A stretch of 50,823 nt of DNA, taken from the NCBI GenBank assembly GCA_026627385.1, contig JAPNUR010000022.1:1-50823 (forward strand), in the 5' to 3' direction. This document shows positions 1 through 9,177 of this stretch, in pieces. The notes below the pieces were generated by a model. The model saw only the letters and a list, made by a program, of their open reading frames with translations, was not told the DNA's origin and searched no databases. The position numbers and the translations under genes were made by a program. Source of the DNA: Bacillota bacterium. GTDB taxonomy: Bacteria > Bacillota > Sulfobacillia > Sulfobacillales > Sulfobacillaceae. Positions within the stretch are counted from its first letter, which is position 1, and each line of letters begins with the position of its first letter.

Positions 1-43
1 CACGTATTCAACATAGCACATGGTGCTGGGAAAAGCAATCCAA

Positions 44-97
44 AAGGAGGGAGCGGCGCCTCCTCCCCACGGCTAAAGCCGGGGGCTCCCGGCGCCA
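44..97. repeat. TnpB-element end-like palindromic repeat
   Basis: The stretch contains CCCCACGGCTAAAGCC, which recurs at 50729-50744 and, as its reverse complement, at 33019-33035. Both of those lie at or next to TnpB elements. Around it are nested inverted pieces, GGGAGC with GCTCCC and GGCGCC with GGCGCC. I read it as the remnant of an IS200/IS605-type end. It lies directly upstream of an oxidoreductase that lacks its N-terminus, so it may mark the insertion that truncated that gene. Confidence 0.45.
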
Positions 98-104
98 CAG
101 GATT

Positions 105-1399
105 TGGTGGAATCGCCATCCGGATCATCGGCCGGCGGTGATCGTCCAAGCCGCGGGGACCGCGGATGTGGTGGCCGCCGTGCGGTTTGCCGCCCGTCAT
201 GATCTGCCTGTGTCCGTGAAGAGCGGGGGCCATCAGGTAGCCGGATTGGGCGCTGGCGAAGGTGCCGTGATGGTGGACATGACGCGCATGCGGGCGGTGG
301 TGGTCGATCCCCTCGCCCGCACGGCTGTGGTTCAGGGCGGGGCAACCGCGCGGGATGTGATCCGGGGAACGCAAGCCTTTGGCTTGGCGTTGCCCACCGG
401 GAACATCGGCCGCGTGGGCGTCGCGGCCCTGGCGCTGGGCGGCGGGATGGGGTTCTTGCGCCGCCGCTATGGGCTAACCTGCGATCATCTGTTGGGAGCC
501 GATCTGGTGTTGGCGGATGGTACCTTCATCCATGTCGATGCCATTCATCATCCCGACCTCTTTTGGGCGATCCGCGGGGGCGGGGGGAATTTCGGCATTG
601 CGGTCTCCTTGTATGTGCGTTTAGTGCCGGTGGGGCCGGTCGTGGCCGGCATCCACACCGTCTATCGCTTCGCCGATGCGGAGGCGGTGTTGACCCGCTG
701 CCGCACGTTCTTGGCCCAGTGCGGCGACGACGTGAGCGTGAATATTGACATCATGGCCGTGCCGCCGGCGCCGGGCGTGCCACCGTTTTTGGCCGGCCAG
801 ACGGTGGTGATGGTCAGCGGCATGCATGCCGGGGCCCATCTCGACGAGGCGGTCGAGACGGTTCAACCCGTGCGCACCTGGGCGGAGCCGCTCATGGACC
901 AGACAGGGCCGATGGACTATGGCGCGCTGCATGCAGTGCTCGACCACCTGTTGCCCGAGGCGCACCAGGGCTACATGGAGTCCATGGATGTCCGGGAACT
1001 GTCTGACCCGCTGATTCAGACGGTCACCGCCATCATGGCCGAGGCCCAACCAGGGCAGATGTGCCTCATCTGGCCGTTGGGTGCCAAATGGCCCGCGAAC
1101 CGGAAGAGGCCACCGCCTTCGGCGACCGGGGGGCGGGGGTGTTGGTGGCGTGGGAAGCGGGTTGGGCGGATCCCGGGGTAGCGGCCGCGGGGCAGCAGTG
1201 GGTGCGGCGGAACCGGCACGCGCTCCAGGCCGAAGCCTACCACGACGGCACCTATTTAAATGTCATGGACACGACCGGGGACAACGCGGCGGTGGTGGCC
1301 CGCAGCTACGGCGCCCAGTACCCGCGGCTGCAAGCGCTGAAGCACCAATACGATCCCACCAATCGGTTTCGGTTTAACGCCAATATCCTCCCGGCCTAG
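105..1399 (+). pseudogene. FAD-linked oxidoreductase (BBE family), truncated and frameshifted
   Basis: This encodes a berberine-bridge-type, FAD-dependent oxidoreductase. The first part (GTG at 138, frame open to 1181) shows the PP-loop FAD site with SGGHQVAG, whose His normally binds FAD covalently, and LGGGMGFLRRRYGL. Family-like residues (HPDHRPAVIV) continue upstream of the GTG to about 105, but the usual first 30-40 residues are missing. Near 1082-1092 the reading frame shifts: residues from MAREPEEATAFGDRG to the C-terminal BBE signature YDPTNRFRFNANILP lie in another frame, ending at 1399. A single base change in GCCAAATGG would restore it. With the repeat at 44-97 at its 5' edge, the gene looks inactivated by insertion and then decayed. 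The frameshift alone could be a sequencing error. Confidence 0.75.
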
Positions 1400-1538
1400 A
1401 CCCACAGCGGGCGACCGGGGAGGACGACCACACGCCTCATGACGCATGATTCGGAAAGGATGAATGACGATGATCTAGTTACATGCGCCGACCTCTGTCA
1501 CGACCGCCGCCCTGTTAGCAGCGAGCGCGCTCTTCAGT

Positions 1539-2318
1539 GTGAGTGGGGTGACGCACGCTCAGGCGATGGCGGCCCCAGCGACATCGGTGTTGCTCGTGAA
1601 TGGGGACACCGTGTCCGCCAATGAAGGCTGTATCGTGATGGGCCAATATCCCCGGGGGACGCTGCTGGTGTTTCGGGCCGAGGTGCGCACGACCTCGGGA
1701 CAATTGGCGCCGCCGACCGATCTGGTCGAGGTGCATCTCTCGACCGGCAAGACGCTCCGGATGATGGATATTCCGCATCCCTTCCCCGGAAAACCGATGT
1801 ACTGGGTGGCCACCTATGCCATTCCCATCAATGCCAAGCTCGGGACGCTGACGTACACCATCACGGCCACAGATCCCAAGACGGGGGCGCACGGCGTGTT
1901 CTATCCCTTCCCCACCCCCAATTCCTTGCCCACGATGGTGCCGTACACCTATACGCCCACGGTAGCGGTGAGCGTCGCAGGGCGGCCCGTCGCAGCGGTC
2001 GCGCCCGGCACGCGATTGGCCATTCAGGCGCCCGTCGATTGGACGGTTCCGGCCGGCAAGAAAATGATCGAGGTGCCGGTGGTCCGCGGCCACGTGGTGG
2101 TGGAACTCGGCGTCGCCGGCGCGACGACCAGCCGCGGGGCGTTTAAAGCCGATGTCACGGTCCCCTTACATTTTGACGGACGTACCAAATCCTGGGTCGG
2201 GACGCTCCGGGTGTCGCCGCATGCGGCGGCGGCCGCCTATGAAATCGAGGTGACCGGTCGTGACGCGTATGGCAATGACATTGCGGCGACGCCTGTCTAC
2301 TTTGCGGTCCAGCCCTAG
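1539..2318 (+). CDS. secreted beta-sandwich protein, unknown function
   Basis: This is a predicted exported protein of about 259 residues rich in Thr, Val, Pro and Gly, with beta-strand periodicity and no enzyme motif; I do not recognise a family. The first standard in-frame start is GTG 1539. The same frame is open back to 1479 and encodes a hydrophobic stretch (AALLAASALFSVSG) that would make a good signal-peptide core ending near THAQA. An ATG at 1483 (MRRPLS) lies in another frame, so either an unusual start is used or one base is missing or extra in the signal-peptide region. The 3' end overlaps the next gene by 59 bases. The two probably form a pair, since both are exported and of similar composition. 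Confidence 0.6.
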   Translation: MSGVTHAQAMAAPATSVLLVNGDTVSANEGCIVMGQYPRGTLLVFRAEVRTTSGQLAPPTDLVEVHLSTGKTLRMMDIPHPFPGKPMYWVATYAIPINAKLGTLTYTITATDPKTGAHGVFYPFPTPNSLPTMVPYTYTPTVAVSVAGRPVAAVAPGTRLAIQAPVDWTVPAGKKMIEVPVVRGHVVVELGVAGATTSRGAFKADVTVPLHFDGRTKSWVGTLRVSPHAAAAAYEIEVTGRDAYGNDIAATPVYFAVQP

Positions 2319-3753
2319 GGCGCAGCGGCGTTACGCCGCCGGGGCCGCCGTGGTGGCTCTCGGATTGCTGGGATGGAGTGGCGGCACCTGGGCCGCCAGC
2401 CCGCCCGCCGGGGCCCCCTGGCCCCAGATGGTGGCGCAGCCGGGCACCGCGACGATCAGCGTGCCCTATCCGACCGTGGGGCAGTCCGAGGCCTTGACGG
2501 CCCAAGGGCTGCCGAAGCGCACCGCCGTGCGCCTGGTGTGGCAAACGGTCCAGGGTCAGTGGCAAGTGGATGGGCCCACCTTTATCGGCGCGGCGTACCG
2601 CTACGGCACGACCGTTTTGGCGCGGGCCGTGACCACCGCCCAAGGGATGATGCACGTGCGGTTTGCGGTGCCGCAGGGATTCGGCGGCACCCATCTGTTG
2701 GGTCTTGAGCTGGGGTCGGGCAAGATGGCGGCCGAAACCTCGGTCACCGTGATTCCGTCAGTGACCTTAACGTCGTCGCGCGTCCCAGAGGGAGGCTTTT
2801 TTCAGTTCACCATGACCGGCATTGGGTATCAGCCGTACTTTGCGCTGTTCCCCGTCACGTACGACAACCATCTGACGGGAAACGTCACTGCCGTGACCAC
2901 GGACGGCACGGCGCATTTTGCGGTGCGTGCGGTAGGCGTGGGATTCCATGAGATCGAGATTAACAACGGCGTGATGGGCGGGCCATATCTCAATGAGCAG
3001 CAATCGCCCTTCCCCTTCATGCCGACGTTTGCCTTTCCGGTGACCGTGCTGCCGGGGACCCCGAAGAATGTCAGCAATCCGCTGCCCCAGCTCCACAATC
3101 CGGCCAGTGGCAAACTGACGGCAACCCCGGCCAGTGGGGTGGTGGGCGGCACGTTGACGTTAGTGGGGCAGCACCTGGCACCGCATCACCGGTATACCCT
3201 TACCTGGTGGACGATGAAAGCGAGTCATGTGAGCGGCCACGGCTACGCGCCAGTCGCCGTGCCGTGGGGATCCGTCACGACGAACGCGGCGGGGGCGTTT
3301 CGCGTCCACGAAACCGTGCCGTCCGACTTAGGGGGGCCGCCGCACCGCATTACGCTGTCCGACGGCTCCGCCGTCGTGGCCACCACCTTCTTCCGGATCT
3401 TTCCGAAAGTGGTCGCGATCACGCCTAATCCAGCCCCCGAGGGGTCCTTGGTGACGGTGACCCTGCTGGGCGGAGGGTGGACCGACTATGACAACAGTTT
3501 CATTGGCTTCGGGTGTGCGTTTAGTTCGCAAGGCAATCTGCAAATTCAGCTGCGCGCCACGGGTAAGCCGGGCCTGCACTTCATCGACCTCTACCCCTCC
3601 ATTTGGAAGGGCCAAGACACGTTGCCGAACTACTACCTCGTTCCGCAACTCACCTATAATGCCGACCATCCGGGCGATTGGCTCCCCGCGTTTCACTTGG
3701 TGCTGCGGGTGACGGCGCCCCGGCCCGCTCACTCGGCCACGCGACGTGCGTAA
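2260..3753 (+). CDS. exported Ig/IPT-like repeat protein
   Basis: This 497-residue protein starts at GTG 2260, preceded by GAGGTGA six bases upstream. The N-terminus is basic (RRRLSTLRSSPRAQRR) and is followed by one hydrophobic segment at about residues 25-46, so it is exported or membrane-anchored. The rest consists of beta-rich modules. Two begin with the pattern TPASGVVGGTLTLVGQ and TPNPAPEGSLVTVTLLGGG, which is typical of IPT/TIG or filamin-like folds that favour extracellular adhesion or polymer binding. No catalytic motif is visible. It overlaps the upstream secreted-protein gene by 59 bases, which suggests co-translation. The precise ligand or function cannot be inferred. Confidence 0.65.
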   Translation: MTRMAMTLRRRLSTLRSSPRAQRRYAAGAAVVALGLLGWSGGTWAASPPAGAPWPQMVAQPGTATISVPYPTVGQSEALTAQGLPKRTAVRLVWQTVQGQWQVDGPTFIGAAYRYGTTVLARAVTTAQGMMHVRFAVPQGFGGTHLLGLELGSGKMAAETSVTVIPSVTLTSSRVPEGGFFQFTMTGIGYQPYFALFPVTYDNHLTGNVTAVTTDGTAHFAVRAVGVGFHEIEINNGVMGGPYLNEQQSPFPFMPTFAFPVTVLPGTPKNVSNPLPQLHNPASGKLTATPASGVVGGTLTLVGQHLAPHHRYTLTWWTMKASHVSGHGYAPVAVPWGSVTTNAAGAFRVHETVPSDLGGPPHRITLSDGSAVVATTFFRIFPKVVAITPNPAPEGSLVTVTLLGGGWTDYDNSFIGFGCAFSSQGNLQIQLRATGKPGLHFIDLYPSIWKGQDTLPNYYLVPQLTYNADHPGDWLPAFHLVLRVTAPRPAHSATRRA

Positions 3754-4058
3754 TGGCGGGTGGCCCAGATGTCGCGGGGGTGTTCGTGCACAAGAGCGCC
3801 AGGAAGTCCGCTCCTCTAGGGCGGGCTCCCTTCCGTCCCGCGGCAATGGGCGTGGCGAAGTGTTGGAATTCGGCACGCTACCGGCGGCATACGGGCAATC
3901 CTATACCACCTGTCTCTAGACAGCGGGGGTAAACGCGGCGGGGATGGTGGTCTAAGGCCAGGAGCGGCGCCTGGGTTTACCGGCCTTCCCATCGCCGTTA
4001 AAATCCCTTCTTGACACCAAGTTCACATAACGCACAGCTTTTCATAACCCTTTGTGGA
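3754..4058. other. intergenic region with repeat debris
   Basis: No gene is recognised here. The segment has short palindromic pieces resembling mobile-element ends: GTCCGCTCCTCTAGGGCGGG near 3808 resembles the stem of the TnpB element ends at 34754 and 35922, and GGAGCGGCGCCTGG near 3961 shares its first bases with the repeat at 44-97. I regard it as transposon debris. Confidence 0.4.
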
Positions 4059-4349
4059 CTAAACCGCTTTGCGGTGGTGGGTCTTCTGAACAGCCAGGAC
4101 CACCGACTGCTCGGCCACCCGCTGCACCGTGCTGGCCCTGCGGGCGGCTAGATCGCCGGAGACACGCGGATTGGTGAAAAGCTGATACGCGGCTTTGGCC
4201 ATCGCTCACGTCCCGCACACTTAGAGAATCGAGGTCCCGGGATGATCGCTGAAGCACTCGAGCAGCTGGAGCAGCCGTTGTGTGAGACCTGCATCGCCAA
4301 AGTTAGCTTGGCCCACTTTGGTGACGGCCCACAGTATGATCTCCCCCAG
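4059..4349 (-). pseudogene. IS4-family transposase N-terminal relic
   Basis: Read on the minus strand from about 4349, the frame gives ILWAVTKVGQANFGDAGL, then HPGTSIL, an in-frame stop, another stop, and AMAKAAYQLFTNPRVS. It ends in VVLAVQKTHHRKAV and a stop at 4059. This matches the N-terminal pattern of Tn5/IS4-type transposases: a WA..FGDARL-like start, then KAAYRFFDNPRVS, then VLAIQDTT. Two internal stops and the lack of the DDE catalytic domain show that it is a relic. It lies between the exported-protein genes and the ATPase pair. Confidence 0.7.
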
Positions 4350-4554
4350 ACTCCGGTCGGCGATGGATGCTGTGCCCCACCCCGACGGAATGGTTTGTGT
4401 GCCCCGGTTCCCTCTAAATGTCGAGTGGTCCTAAGGGCTACCGCACGGCATCCAGGGCTTTCGACGTGCGCTAGAGAAAATCCTTTGAGGAAATCCTGTT
4501 CCGGGAAATTTTTCTTGAACGGTACTCTTCGGAACGACTTATCGGTCATGCATA

Positions 4555-4579
4555 GGGCTAAAGCCCAGGAGTCGTTGAC
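4555..4579 (+). repeat. TnpB-element right-end remnant at the ATPase 3' end
   Basis: The palindrome GGGCTAAAGCCC (4555-4566) is followed by AGGAGTCGTTGAC. The intact element's right end at 35922-35949 has the same arrangement: hairpin, then GG, then GTCGTTGAC. The element body would have lain to the left, where only debris remains. The hairpin supplies the stop codon of the minus-strand ATPase gene. Confidence 0.6.
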
Positions 4580-6507
4580 GCAAGAGACGACACATGGGGA
4601 AAAACTGCCTCGGCGAGGCGTTCTAACGCTGCTCGGTGATTGCGGAAATAAGTGGCTCTTGAGACGTGCAAGAGTTCGGCCAATTCCTCATGCGTTCCGC
4701 GGCCTTCCAAGTAATACAAGACCAGCACCGTTTTGCCTTCAAGGCGGTCGCCAAGGTCGGCCGAATTTAGCGCATCAATAAACCATGTGCGAAACGTGCT
4801 CACGTCGGATAGTTCCCGCCAATAGGAGGCGACCTCCGCCCCGTAGTTCTCCGATCCATCGCGAATAGCTGTCAATACTTGCTGTACGATATTGACCGGA
4901 TTTCCCTCGAGCCGACTGTGGGGCGGAGCCATCAAGTGGGTTAACCATGAAGTGTAAGGGCGCTCTTGAAAGTCGAGAATCCATTCGCACGCGTCAGGGG
5001 CAACCGGAGCAAAGTCTAAGAGCCGAAGCCACCCAACGAGAGGCGAAGATTGATCCACACCATGCCAGACGATGCGCTGATAGCGGTAAAAATCACTGGC
5101 TAAATTGGCCACTAGGGCATCCCATGCGCTGTCATCAGTCGACTCCATGGTGTGCCCCGACAGTGAGAGTTCCTGTGGAGACGGTTCGCTGAACATTAGT
5201 TGACCAATCACTTGATTGCCGCGCCACAGCGCCAACTCTTGGGATAAAAGGCCAGGGACTGGTGATGGCTTGTCTAGACGATACAGGGAAAGATCCCGGT
5301 GTGCAAAAGGACGGTGGCCAATGCGCGGACGGATGAGTTCTGCGAGCACGTTCCACGCGTGTTGAGGGGCAATGATGTTCGTGCGCACTAAGGATAGATA
5401 ATAATCGCTAGCGCGCCGTGTCCATTCTTCCCACATCCAGGGACGTACCGCCTGCACCGTACGTGCAATTTCGCGCCGGAGATAAGGAAAAATGCCATAG
5501 TACCCACCGTGGTACGATTCCAAGATGGGCAGTTGGGTAAAAGGTTCCCAATACTGGTTTAATAGGTCATTGCCCACCACACGCACCATCCAGGCATGGT
5601 TGACCATCGGTACTAGAGAGGCTGCGGCAATTAAGGTGTCAAGGCCTTCACGGGAATGGCCGGCGCGCCATTGGCTGCGACGGGATCCGGGATGAAACAT
5701 TTGCTCAAGCAAGAAGCCTGTCAAGTCTATGGGTTGGTGGAAAAAGGCCCATGACTCTGTGGGCGGCGAGGACTCTTTGAGGAGAGACAGGCCATCTAAA
5801 ATAGCGGCTAACAGCTGAGGGCGCCCATGGGAAATGCGCCACACGCGCTCTGCCAGCGCGGGCTCAGTGATCGCGTGTTCGGCTAGTAACGCTTGGGTAT
5901 CCTCCGGGGAAAAATCCTGCAAAGCCAAATTTTGGACGTGACGACGCACATACGATCGACCTGCCCATAAATGAGCTGGAGACATGCGGCCGGTCAAGAT
6001 GACGCCAGAGCCCAGGCGCGCCAAATCCAAGCTAATCTCCATTAACCAGTCGTGATGGGCCGGGATGGCATCGTAATCATCAATAATCCAAAAATAGGGG
6101 TGGCGTTTCGCACGGTCGACCATGTGGCGCGCAATTTGGTCTTTAATCGATGCCTCCCCTATCAGCGACACGCCGAGAGCGTGACTGAGGTGTCGGCACC
6201 AGTTGTCGATCGAACCGTCGAGCGTCCGCGCGTTGCTCCAAATCTGAAACATGTCTTGTTCTCGCAAAAAGTCACTAAAATGTTGCAGAAGCCAGGTTTT
6301 GCCGCTGCCCGGCGGCCCCCAAAGATATGTGAGGGTTTTCACGCGCTGATGCATGCTCTGCGCAAGCCATTGCCAGGGGTATTCGCGGCCCGTGACCACG
6401 GGCGAGAATTCGGAACTTACGCGAAGAGGTTGGGTGTCGTATAAAATGTTTCTCACGCCTTTCACCTGAAAACCTGAGGCCAGCACTCGCGATCGAGGAG
6501 AAAACAT
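4558..6507 (-). CDS. STAND/AAA-type NTPase with acyltransferase-like region and C-terminal HTH
   Basis: The protein has about 649 residues from ATG 6507; a TTG at 6543 would add 12. Walker A is GPPGSGKT at about residues 64-71, Walker B is YFWIIDDYD at 138-146, and a sensor-like GVILTGR follows. The middle of the protein (about 400-540), including RLLDFAPV and EWILDFQERPYTSWL, resembles the last strands of a GNAT fold, but weakly. The C-terminus carries a helix-turn-helix, THEELAELLHVSRATYFR. It is a divergent paralogue of the plus-strand gene at 7100-9145. Its last residues (STTPGL and stop) are encoded by a transposon right end, so the native C-terminus may have been a little different. A signal-responsive transcription factor is likely; a defence or toxin-type STAND role is possible but unproven. 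Confidence 0.7.
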   Translation of the reverse strand: MFSPRSRVLASGFQVKGVRNILYDTQPLRVSSEFSPVVTGREYPWQWLAQSMHQRVKTLTYLWGPPGSGKTWLLQHFSDFLREQDMFQIWSNARTLDGSIDNWCRHLSHALGVSLIGEASIKDQIARHMVDRAKRHPYFWIIDDYDAIPAHHDWLMEISLDLARLGSGVILTGRMSPAHLWAGRSYVRRHVQNLALQDFSPEDTQALLAEHAITEPALAERVWRISHGRPQLLAAILDGLSLLKESSPPTESWAFFHQPIDLTGFLLEQMFHPGSRRSQWRAGHSREGLDTLIAAASLVPMVNHAWMVRVVGNDLLNQYWEPFTQLPILESYHGGYYGIFPYLRREIARTVQAVRPWMWEEWTRRASDYYLSLVRTNIIAPQHAWNVLAELIRPRIGHRPFAHRDLSLYRLDKPSPVPGLLSQELALWRGNQVIGQLMFSEPSPQELSLSGHTMESTDDSAWDALVANLASDFYRYQRIVWHGVDQSSPLVGWLRLLDFAPVAPDACEWILDFQERPYTSWLTHLMAPPHSRLEGNPVNIVQQVLTAIRDGSENYGAEVASYWRELSDVSTFRTWFIDALNSADLGDRLEGKTVLVLYYLEGRGTHEELAELLHVSRATYFRNHRAALERLAEAVFPHVSSLASTTPGL

Positions 6508-6519
6508 GTAGGTAATGTC

Positions 6520-6543
6520 ATTATAGGAGGGGAAATTCGACAA
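6520..6543 (-). promoter_or_regulatory. putative promoter and TTGTCGA motif of the minus-strand ATPase
   Basis: On the minus strand TATAAT (6525-6520) lies 12 bases before ATG 6507, which implies a nearly leaderless transcript. TTGTCGA (6543-6537) begins 18 bases upstream of the -10 box. The same heptamer sits 17 bases upstream of the -10 box of the divergent paralogue. Confidence 0.45.
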
Positions 6544-7099
6544 AAAGTCTCATGTTTGTCTCAATATGGTCTCGCAATGGGAAAAGGAAATCGAACGCAG
6601 GTGAACTGTGTCCACCCGTACGCGTTCACTGGCGCGGTATTCAGCATTTGGCGACGCATAAAGGGGAGTCATCCGGGATGTATGGGGCGGCAACCCGTGG
6701 AGGTCGGCACGCGTCAGGAAATCAGGCCGAGTGACTGACCGAGCTGCCGGCGGACCAAGTCTCCGCCGGTGACGTTTAGACGATCAACACCCTGTCCGCA
6801 ATGGGGATGCGCGATGGTCGGGATTTCGTTGCCGGTCAAGACGTGGTCGAATGGTGTTATCGCGGTTTAGGCCGTCGCCGTGTAGGCTTGGGAGCGACTA
6901 GCAGCACCGTATCGCTGACGACCGGTGTTCTTGTTGATAGGCTGCGGGGGTCTCAGAACACAAAACGTCCTAGGATCATGCGCACCAGGTCATGATCAAC
7001 ATCACAGGCCTTACCATTTTTGTCGCTAGGTGGATAATTTTCGAGAATTGTCGACAACCTTTGCTATACTGTTTTAAGTGGATGTGGCCGGTAGACGCC
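6544..7099. other. intergenic region between divergent ATPase genes
   Basis: Apart from the two promoter regions at its edges I find no convincing gene here. The short open frames of about 60 codons have no ribosome site or family pattern. The spacer is long for a simple divergent promoter, so decayed sequence or an unrecognised RNA remains possible. Confidence 0.4.
7048..7070 (+). promoter_or_regulatory. putative extended -10 promoter with palindrome
   Basis: TATACT (7065-7070) is preceded by TGC, giving an extended -10 element. TTGTCGACAA (7048-7057) is a perfect 10-base palindrome just upstream and shares TTGTCGA with the divergent gene's promoter. It could be an operator for an autoregulatory HTH protein. 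Confidence 0.45.
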
Positions 7100-9145
7100 A
7101 TGGAACGCGAAAGAATGGAGAAAATAGTAGTGACGAAAGGCGGAGAGGAAGCAGGTCCTGGCCTCACTGAACAGTTGAGTCAGCATGAACGGGCTTTCGT
7201 TGGTCGTTGGGCCGAACGACGTTGGATTGCCACATGGTTGGCTAACGGCCAAGCGCCGTCAAAAGTCATCGCGGTGACGGGCCATGCAGGGTGTGGCAAA
7301 TCGACGTTATTAAGTTATGCGGTGAGATGGCTAAGAAGCGATGTCGAAACCCTATGGCTGGACGCCCGCGTAGTTCCTCCTGATCCGCAGGTGATTCAGC
7401 AAACGTTGGGCGCGCAGTTCATCGAGCGCCTCGCAGGGCAGGGAAGTAATGGGGCAAAAATTTTTCTGGCGATCGATAATTATGAATCGTGGGATCGCGC
7501 TGATGTTTGGTTTAGGGAAATCCTGTTAGATAACTTGCCAGAGTTCAATGTGTTAATCATGATGGCGTCGCGCGGTTACGCCTTAGAGGGATGGCGTCTT
7601 GACTCTGCCTGGACGGGGATCTTTGAAGAATTTGCCTTGGGACCATTTGTCCGCGAGGAGATTGAAGAGCTTTTGCGGCGGCGTCAGATTATCGATTTGG
7701 GTTGGGAAGCGGTTTACGAAATGACTGCGGGTAATCCTCTAGCCGTCGCGATGCTGGCTGATTTGTGGATCCGGACTCCAGCCAATCTCCGCGACGGGGT
7801 CACGGTGCTAGTGGCTGACCGCTTTAGCGAACGGGTGTTTCAAGAACTAAACGCTGGTGTCGATGCCGACCTGATGCAGGTGTTGTGTTTATTATCGGAG
7901 GTTACTCTCAATACCTTCGAGGTATTGCTTCAACGAGCGGTTTCTCCCAAGGAGTTTCACCACCTCGCGCAGTTGTCGTGTGTTCGCCGAACATCGAGTG
8001 GTGGACTGGCACTGCACGATACCCTAACCCCTCTGTTGCGCGAGGACTTTCGCGCGCGTGTCCCGGAAACCTACATGACGTTGCGACAACGCGCTCTGAC
8101 CTATGTGATGGAACAGTGGGATAGTGCGTCGGCCGATAAACGCATGCGGCTTGCGCGGGATCTCCTGTGGCTTCTCAACGACCGTTTTGAACAGACGACG
8201 CGGTACGCGAACCTCTCCTTAGCCGACGGCGACCTCTATACAACCCAAGCGCAGGTCCGCGACGAAGCGGCTATTCATCAATTGCTTGAACAATGGGGCC
8301 GTCAAAGCTTGCCGTTACCAATCCAGGATTCCCGACGGTTGGTGAGTGAGGTGCTGCGCTCGTTTCCGGAAGCATGCTATGTGACCCGTAATCGGGTCGG
8401 ACAGCCCGTGGCCTTTCATGGGGCGCTTTGGGTCTGTCAGGACACGCTCGCGTTGTTAGACAACTATTGTCAACGGTTCGTGCAGCAACTTCTCGATGGC
8501 CCCTGGGGATTAAGGCGCTCCGCGCGATCAGAGGCCAATACCTTAGTCAGCGTGGCCGTAGGGATGTGGATCCGCGAGTCCCCATACTTTGTGCCGCAAT
8601 TGACCGGTGCTCTCATTCGTCATTCGCTGGCGTCACATTTTGATGCGCGAATGATGTTGCTGGTGCAAAATGATGCGCTGAAAGCGTTTTTACAGAATCT
8701 AGGGTTTGCCGCAACGCCATTTCCCTTGATTGCGAGCGATGGTTCCGAAGAGATGTACGTGCTCGATGTGCGTGGCTCGCGGTTTATCCAATGGGTTGCT
8801 GAAATGACCGGTGACCCGGGATTGTCTCGAGACCACACGTGGACCGCAGATGAGGTGGGAGAAGCGCTGCGGGCCTTGTGGTATCCCGCGCGCCTTAGCC
8901 AAACAACGCTGGGCCGGCAGATGATCGATGCCCAAGGCATGCTCCTGCGCGGGATTGATGCTCTGCGTGCAGATCCCGCCCATGAGCCATTTGGCACGTT
9001 GCTTTATCAGGCCTACGTGAAAAAGACCCATGAACGGTTAATCACGGAAACCTGGCATATCAGTCGCGCGACATATTATCGGCGCATTAAAGACGCCGTA
9101 GCACGCCTCACGGTTTGGCTGCGGACCGTAGGCGCGGACCAGTAG
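7100..9145 (+). CDS. STAND/AAA-type NTPase with GNAT-like region and C-terminal HTH
   Basis: The protein has about 681 residues from ATG 7100; GTG 7130, with GGAG nine bases upstream, is an equally good start. After FVGR, a common entry to AAA_16/STAND domains, Walker A is GHAGCGKST (about 61-69) and Walker B is IFLAIDNYE (about 121-129). MTAGNPLAVAML resembles the GxP region of STAND ATPases. Residues about 410-570 look like a GNAT fold: VGQPVAFHGALWV, then FLQNLGFAATP, then MYVLDVRGSRFIQWV. The C-terminus has a helix-turn-helix with WHISRATYYRRI. The three-part order matches the divergent neighbour at 4558-6507 despite low identity. I infer ligand-sensing transcriptional regulators; the GNAT-like part may bind a ligand rather than acetylate. 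Confidence 0.7.
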   Translation: MERERMEKIVVTKGGEEAGPGLTEQLSQHERAFVGRWAERRWIATWLANGQAPSKVIAVTGHAGCGKSTLLSYAVRWLRSDVETLWLDARVVPPDPQVIQQTLGAQFIERLAGQGSNGAKIFLAIDNYESWDRADVWFREILLDNLPEFNVLIMMASRGYALEGWRLDSAWTGIFEEFALGPFVREEIEELLRRRQIIDLGWEAVYEMTAGNPLAVAMLADLWIRTPANLRDGVTVLVADRFSERVFQELNAGVDADLMQVLCLLSEVTLNTFEVLLQRAVSPKEFHHLAQLSCVRRTSSGGLALHDTLTPLLREDFRARVPETYMTLRQRALTYVMEQWDSASADKRMRLARDLLWLLNDRFEQTTRYANLSLADGDLYTTQAQVRDEAAIHQLLEQWGRQSLPLPIQDSRRLVSEVLRSFPEACYVTRNRVGQPVAFHGALWVCQDTLALLDNYCQRFVQQLLDGPWGLRRSARSEANTLVSVAVGMWIRESPYFVPQLTGALIRHSLASHFDARMMLLVQNDALKAFLQNLGFAATPFPLIASDGSEEMYVLDVRGSRFIQWVAEMTGDPGLSRDHTWTADEVGEALRALWYPARLSQTTLGRQMIDAQGMLLRGIDALRADPAHEPFGTLLYQAYVKKTHERLITETWHISRATYYRRIKDAVARLTVWLRTVGADQ

Positions 9146-9177
9146 CTCTCGCCCCTTTGGCACGCCGAGGGTAGTCG

